In this document: positions 22,131 to 25,965 of the stretch, in pieces | Layout: every line of letters starts with the position of its first letter | How positions within the stretch are numbered: the stretch's first letter is position 1 | Source: DASPKX01 sp035627835 | Lineage (GTDB): Bacteria > Verrucomicrobiota > Verrucomicrobiia > Limisphaerales > SXQI01 | NCBI GenBank assembly: GCA_035627835.1 | Contig: DASPKX010000058.1 | Coordinates: forward strand, 1 to 25,965 | DNA length: 25,965 nucleotides | Direction of reading: 5' to 3' | The notes under the pieces: generated by a model | Told to the model about the DNA's origin: nothing | Database searches by the model: none | The model's input: the letters and a program-made list of their open reading frames with translations, nothing else | Translations under genes and position numbers: made by a program

Positions 22131-23693
22131 TTAATGGCGGAAATGACGCGCGCCGGTGAAGATCATGGCCATGTTGCGCTCATTGGCGGCGGCGATCACC
22201 TCGGTGTCACGGACAGATCCGCCGGGCTGAATAGCTGCGGTCGCTCCTGCTTCGCTCGCCGCCATCAAACCATCTGGGAATGGGAAAAATGCATCACTGC
22301 AAACCACGCTGCCTCGCAACGAGATCCCCGCTTCCTTGGCTTTCCAGACGGCAATGCGGCTCGAATCCACACGGCTCATCTGCCCTGCGCCGACGCCCAA
22401 CGTCCGATCCGCTCCGGCATAAACAATGGCGTTCGACTTCACATGTTTTACCACACGCCAACCGAACAACATAGCTTTCAACTCCGCCTCGCTGGGCTGG
22501 CGGGCAGTCACCACCTTCAAATCCCCAGGAAACGCCACCTTCAAATCCCGCTCCTGCAACAGGAACGATTCCCCGCCCACGCTGCGGATATCGACCGCCC
22601 CGGCTGTGTTGATCGGCTTCAACGCTTTCAGCAACCGCAGATTTTTCTTTTTCTGCAGCAGCACCAATGCATCGGGCTGGAAATCCGGCGCAATGATCAC
22701 CTCGCTGAAAATTTCAGAAATCGCCTCGGCGCAGGGGAGGTCCAGCGGCCGATTTACCGCAATGATTCCGCCGAAGGGCGCCTGCTTGTCCGTTTCGAAC
22801 GCCTTGCCCCATGCCTCGAGGAGCGATGCGCCCTGCCCGACACCGCAGGGGTTTGTATGCTTCAAAATTGCCAGGGTGGGGTTGTCGCCTTGAAATTCCT
22901 GAATCAATTGCGCCGCGGCTGTCAGATCCAGAATGTTGTTGTACGAAAGTTCTTTGCCGTGCAGCTGCTGGAAATACTCGGCGAACCTTCCGTACAAGCC
23001 GGCTTTCTGATGCGGGTTCTCGCCATAACGCAACGGCTGCGCCAGCGGCGCGCGAAGATTCAATGACTTTGGCAGGCCGGCGGCGGGGGCAGCCTCGGTC
23101 TTGTTGAATTCCTTCTCGAGATGCGCTGCAATAGCCCCATCGTACGCCGAGGTGCGCGCATAGACCTTGGCCGCAAGTGTGCGTCGCAATTCCAGCGTCG
23201 TGGCTCCTGCCGCTTCGATCTGCCCTGCCACCTCTGCGTAATCGGCCGGATCCACCACCACCGTGACGCTCTCATGATTTTTCGCCGCGCTTCGCAGCAT
23301 GGACGGCCCGCCAATGTCGATATTCTCGATTGCCTCCTCAAGGGTCACACCAGGTTTCGCAATCGTCTGCTCGAATGGGTAAAGATTCACCACCACCAGA
23401 TCGATCGGCTGAATGCTGTGCTGCTTCACCGCTGCTTCATGATCCGCTTTCCCGCGGATGTACAACAAGCCGCCATGCACCTTTGGGTGCAGCGTCTTGA
23501 CCCGGCCATCCAGCATTTCTGGGAATCCAGTGTGCTGGCTTAAGTCGATGACTGGTAATCCCGCGTCGCGGAGAGCCTTCGCGGTGCCGCCGGTGGAGAT
23601 GAGTTCCACTCCCTGGCGAGCGAGAACCTTGGCGAAATCAACCAGCCCGGTTTTGTCGAAAACGGAAAGAAGAGCGCGTGAAATCTTCGGCAT
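22131..23693 (-). CDS. purH: Bifunctional AICAR transformylase/IMP cyclohydrolase
   Basis: This catalyses the last two steps of de novo IMP synthesis: formylation of AICAR and ring closure. The 520-residue length is standard. The N-terminal IMP cyclohydrolase domain (about 1-195) shows ALLSVFDKTGLVDFAKVL, ELISTGGTAKALRDAG, MLDGRVKTLHPKVHGG, VVNLYPFE and IDIGGPSMLRSAAKNH. The transformylase domain has LRYGENPHQKAG, SYNNILDL, the catalytic KHTNPCG (about 277-283), DKQAPFGGIIAVN, KSNAIVYA, GVGAGQMSRVDS and SDAFFPFPDG, ending ARHFRH. It is a single-gene unit, not clustered with purF or other pur genes. No Shine-Dalgarno is seen. Confidence 0.98.
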   Translation of the reverse strand: MPKISRALLSVFDKTGLVDFAKVLARQGVELISTGGTAKALRDAGLPVIDLSQHTGFPEMLDGRVKTLHPKVHGGLLYIRGKADHEAAVKQHSIQPIDLVVVNLYPFEQTIAKPGVTLEEAIENIDIGGPSMLRSAAKNHESVTVVVDPADYAEVAGQIEAAGATTLELRRTLAAKVYARTSAYDGAIAAHLEKEFNKTEAAPAAGLPKSLNLRAPLAQPLRYGENPHQKAGLYGRFAEYFQQLHGKELSYNNILDLTAAAQLIQEFQGDNPTLAILKHTNPCGVGQGASLLEAWGKAFETDKQAPFGGIIAVNRPLDLPCAEAISEIFSEVIIAPDFQPDALVLLQKKKNLRLLKALKPINTAGAVDIRSVGGESFLLQERDLKVAFPGDLKVVTARQPSEAELKAMLFGWRVVKHVKSNAIVYAGADRTLGVGAGQMSRVDSSRIAVWKAKEAGISLRGSVVCSDAFFPFPDGLMAASEAGATAAIQPGGSVRDTEVIAAANERNMAMIFTGARHFRH

Positions 23694-24231
23694 AAAACAG
23701 CGGCGCGAGGTTGCGGAGCGCGTGTGAGCGCGTCAAATCCAAAGATGGTGCGCGCGCTTACGGAACAGGGACGAAGGGAAGGAAAAAAGGACGTCCGCAG
23801 ATTTCACGGATTGGCGCCGATTGCCGGAGAGGAAAAGGGAACACGGGAGACGCAAGGCAGGGTTGAGATGGCAGAGAGGAAGGATGCAGCAGGTCCGTTT
23901 TCCAGCTGTAGCTGCCGAATACCCCAGAAGCTCTCGCTTCGCACACTGTGTTTCTCTTTTCATCTGCGCCTGTTTATCAGCCCTTGCCCCTGCTCCACCT
24001 GCAAAGAAGGGGGATTAATTGGCAACCATTAGCAACCTTAACCGGATTGACAAAAGCCCCCCTCGTTTTAATGTTTAAACGAGACTTTGGTTCGGGTAGC
24101 GGTACGTTTCTTCAGCGGGGTTCCCCACCCCCACCTCCTTGGCGTCTGCTGCCCGAACTTTTTTTATTTTTGCGTGGGAAACTCAGTTGACTTCAAAGGT
24201 CGCTCTGATACTTTCACGTGCCCGCAAGCGC
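23694..24231. other. Long intergenic region between purH and tRNA-Asp
   Basis: This 538-nt gap has no supported gene. It holds a repeat copy (CGCAGATTTC at 23796) in a purine-rich stretch (23767-23790) and a hairpin CTCGTTT/AAACGAG at 24063-24084. A TTGACA at 24047-24052, with TAATGT 16 nt later, is a possible but weak promoter upstream of tRNA-Asp. The purH promoter must lie at its left end. Short open frames on both strands look non-coding. Confidence 0.4.
24187..24214 (+). promoter_or_regulatory. Candidate tRNA-Asp promoter
   Basis: TTGACT (24187-24192) and TACTTT (24209-24214) are spaced by 16 nt and end 17 nt before the mature tRNA. Position is as expected for a tRNA promoter; the -10 match is modest. 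Confidence 0.4.
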
Positions 24232-24308
24232 GGGGGTGTAGCTCAATTGGTTAGAGCGCTGCCCTGTCACGGCAGAGGTTACGGGTTCGAGCCCCGCCAC
24301 TCCCGCCA
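24232..24308 (+). tRNA. tRNA-Asp (anticodon GTC)
   Basis: A complete 77-nt cloverleaf with encoded CCA. The acceptor pairs GGGGGTG with CACTCCC (one G-U), and the discriminator is G. The D arm is GCTC-AATTGGTTA-GAGC, the anticodon arm CTGCC-CTGTCAC-GGCAG, and the T loop TTCGAGC. The outermost T-stem pair is an A-C mismatch. Anticodon GTC is at 24266-24268. Confidence 0.96.
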
Positions 24309-24356
24309 CTTTTCCCGCGCTGCCTTTTTTCGGCTCCTTTGTTTGGAATTACACCG

Positions 24357-24599
24357 TTACCGCGCGTGTCCGCACGATGTGCAGGCGACCTGGACCTTGG
24401 GCGAATGAAAGACGCGGCTCGCGGGAAACGCGAACTCCATGTGCAGCGTGGTCAATGGAATGGCCCTTAATTCCCCTTTTCCGCAGCGGGTGCAACGATT
24501 CTTCGTCGCGTGCTGGGATGGACGGTAATTACATTGAGTGCAATGGCGGCCAGTTGGGAAACGGCCACGGCAGCGAGGGCAACGAGTAGCGGTTTGCAT
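24357..24599 (-). CDS. Small zinc-ribbon protein
   Basis: An 80-residue, basic, cysteine-rich protein. Four Cys pairs are visible: CPRC and CTQC (residues about 7-23), CTRCG (about 36-40) and a final CTSCGH (about 73-78). They make two zinc-ribbon-like knuckle pairs, one within the first 25 residues and one split around a beta-rich middle (LRAIPLTTLHMEFAFPA). The fold could bind nucleic acid or protein; no specific family is recognised. AAGG lies 7 nt before the ATG, which supports translation. It is convergent with tRNA-Asp and 77 nt downstream of a lipoprotein gene on the same strand. Confidence 0.65.
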   Translation of the reverse strand: MQTATRCPRCRGRFPTGRHCTQCNYRPSQHATKNRCTRCGKGELRAIPLTTLHMEFAFPASRVFHSPKVQVACTSCGHAR

Positions 24600-24676
24600 T
24601 GGGAACCTTTAGCGCGCTCAAAATAGCGCTCCCTTTCCCGCTTTCAACTGCCAGTCAGGCTCTCAGGCTCTGCTGC

Positions 24677-25048
24677 TTACAGAATAGGCTCGGGCCCACG
24701 GGGTCTTGCTAGCGGGTAATGATAAAACGGTTTCTCTCCACGAATCCGGAGGCCCTTACGCGCCAGCTGCAGGTAATACCCAATAAAGTCATCGCGCGGG
24801 TCCAGTTGGGCCGCTGCTTCGAGCAACTCAATAGCCTCCTCGTACTTTCCCCTCTCAAAATATTCGATGCCAGCTATTACAAGCGTGGACGCAGCTTGCT
24901 GCTTGGGAGATGCCTGCCGCACCACGCGCTTGGCTGCCGCCTGCTTTACTCCAAGCTCCCTCAGCGGCGGCGCAGGAGCCAACACTTGTTCACGTGCCGC
25001 GCAGCCAACAAGGTGAAGGCACAATGCAATGATGAGCCATAGCTTCAT
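24677..25048 (-). CDS. Small TPR-like lipoprotein
   Basis: A 123-residue lipoprotein. MKLWLIIALCLHLVGC gives a signal peptide with lipidation at Cys16. A basic/Ala-rich linker is followed by one and a half tetratricopeptide-like repeats: AGIEYFERGKYEEAIELLEA, then AAQLDPRDDFIGYYLQLA. The tail is proline- and aromatic-rich (KPFYHYPLARPRGPEPIL). It is probably an outer-membrane or periplasmic scaffold of unknown partner. In-frame starts lie upstream at 25072 and 25150; 25048 is chosen because it begins a canonical lipoprotein signal, although no start here has a good Shine-Dalgarno. Divergent from the ABC permease gene. Confidence 0.75.
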   Translation of the reverse strand: MKLWLIIALCLHLVGCAAREQVLAPAPPLRELGVKQAAAKRVVRQASPKQQAASTLVIAGIEYFERGKYEEAIELLEAAAQLDPRDDFIGYYLQLARKGLRIRGEKPFYHYPLARPRGPEPIL

Positions 25049-25157
25049 GGGGAGTGGGTTTATGAGTCGCATCTTACAAGGGCCACTAACGATGAACAAC
25101 ACTCTTCCTTGGGTAGGCTGGCCAGGCGCGGAAAGAAGAGCGAAGCCCATTTAATAC

Positions 25158-25167
25158 GTATGCATAC
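25158..25167. promoter_or_regulatory. GTATGCATAC palindrome in divergent intergenic region
   Basis: A perfect 10-bp palindrome with AT-rich flanks (AATAC on the left, TATT on the right) lies 48 nt upstream of the ABC permease ATG and about 110 nt upstream of the lipoprotein. It may be an operator; no regulator gene is adjacent. Confidence 0.25.
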
Positions 25168-25215
25168 TATTTTGCTGGCGGCTTCGCAACTTTTGGCTTA
25201 TCTACTCCTCCGTTC

Positions 25216-25965
25216 ATGAGCCGTAACCGTGACGAATCCAAGTTAGCTCCACGCCAGCATCAGCAGGGCGGTGTCACTAAACTCGCTCTCCCTCTTGCGG
25301 TCGCCTCACTCTTTTTGCTTATTTGGCAAGCCTTGGTTCATCTCAGTGGCAGCGATCTTTTTCCAACGCCAATCGCCGTGGCGAAAGGCATTATCGAACT
25401 TGCCGAACGCGGTTTGCTCTTCAAATACATCGTGGCTTCGCTTTATCGCGTGACTTGGGGCTTCGGCCTCGCGTTGCTCGTCGGAATTCCCTTTGGACTG
25501 TTCCTCGGTTGGTTTGACCGCGCCTTTCAAGCGTTCAACCCGATCATCCAGATGCTGCGGCCAATCTCGCCAATTGCTTGGATCCCCGTGGCGATTCTCT
25601 GGTTCGGGGTGAAGGATCAGGCGCCCATCTTCCTTATTTTCCTTGCAAGCGTGTTCCCTATCACGGTCTCGGCCATATCCGCAGTGCAAAACCTTCAGCC
25701 GGTTTACCTGCGCGCCGCGCGCAATTTCGGCCTGACGACCCACCAACTGTTCCGCCGCGTCATTTTCCCCGCGAGCCTTCCGCAGATCATCACCGGTGTT
25801 CGCATTGCTTTGGGCGTGGCCTGGCTGGTCGTCGTGGCCGCAGAGATGATCGCCGTCAATTCAGGCCTCGGTTATCTGATTATCGACGCGCGTAACGCGG
25901 GCAAACGCTACGACCTCGTTGTCGCTGGCATGGTGCTCATCGGCATCATCGGCCTGATCCTCGAC
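25216..25965 (+). CDS. ABC transporter permease, SsuC/TauC/NrtB type, 3'-truncated by window edge
   Basis: The frame is open from the ATG at 25216 to the end of the window, 250 codons without a stop. After a hydrophilic N-terminus (MSRNRDESKLAPRQHQQGG) come about six hydrophobic segments: ALPLAVASLFLLIWQALV, VTWGFGLALLVGIPFGLFLG, PIAWIPVAILWFGV, PIFLIFLASVFPITVSAI, VAWLVVVAAEMIA and a last one at the edge. The EAA loop reads AARNFGLTTHQLFRRVIFPA, then SLPQIITGVRIALG. LFPTP near the start and LRPISPIAWIP are typical of the sulfonate, taurine and nitrate importer permeases. The solute is undetermined; the ATPase and binding protein would lie outside the window. Confidence 0.92.
   Translation, partial: MSRNRDESKLAPRQHQQGGVTKLALPLAVASLFLLIWQALVHLSGSDLFPTPIAVAKGIIELAERGLLFKYIVASLYRVTWGFGLALLVGIPFGLFLGWFDRAFQAFNPIIQMLRPISPIAWIPVAILWFGVKDQAPIFLIFLASVFPITVSAISAVQNLQPVYLRAARNFGLTTHQLFRRVIFPASLPQIITGVRIALGVAWLVVVAAEMIAVNSGLGYLIIDARNAGKRYDLVVAGMVLIGIIGLILD

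Noticed and set aside
21942..23066. 374-codon plus-strand open frame opposite purH
   Set aside because: It is the antisense shadow of purH, starts in a repeat-rich gap and has no recognisable domain.

Overview
The window looks like chromosomal DNA of a free-living, moderately high-GC bacterium, most likely from Verrucomicrobiota (Pedosphaera/Limisphaerales-like). This is inferred from two large pseudopilins with a GFTLIELLVVIAIIAILAG-type N-terminus and a CGPGYR C-terminus, from the secreted GH32 enzyme and CBM-like protein, and from many genes without a clear Shine-Dalgarno site. I see no phage, plasmid, IS element, integrase or CRISPR array. Most of it is ordinary chromosome made of short, frequently divergent or convergent transcription units.

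Left part (1-6.5 kb): a 5'-truncated unknown gene, a membrane glycosyltransferase, an NhaR-type LysR regulator divergent from an HPF-like and a TerC/Alx gene, then a minus-strand cluster. That cluster holds a membrane-anchored unknown protein, an ECF sigma factor with a cysteine-rich tail, and a 45-residue cysteine-rich metallothionein-like protein preceded by an ECF-type promoter match. NhaR, TerC/Alx, the Cys-tailed ECF and the metallothionein-like protein suggest an ion, pH and metal stress region. This is the most interesting part of the window. A frameshifted four-helix membrane protein and tRNA-Arg(CCT) close the section.

Middle (6.6-17.2 kb): a LysR gene divergent from a secreted carbohydrate-binding-like protein, with two palindromes between them; a convergent secreted GH32 fructan hydrolase; DUF72 coupled to an unknown partner; a BON-domain lipoprotein; a stand-alone response regulator; an ABC-2-like membrane protein; and a pseudopilin-lipoprotein-pseudopilin cluster with a clear intrinsic terminator after the lipoprotein.

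Right part (17.4-26 kb): purF and purH (de novo purine synthesis, separate units), a cyclic-nucleotide-binding-domain protein, a cytoplasmic sulfite-oxidase-like molybdenum protein translationally coupled to a conserved 477-residue protein of unknown function, tRNA-Asp(GTC), a small zinc-ribbon protein, a TPR-like lipoprotein, and the start of an SsuC/TauC/NrtB-type ABC permease that runs off the window.
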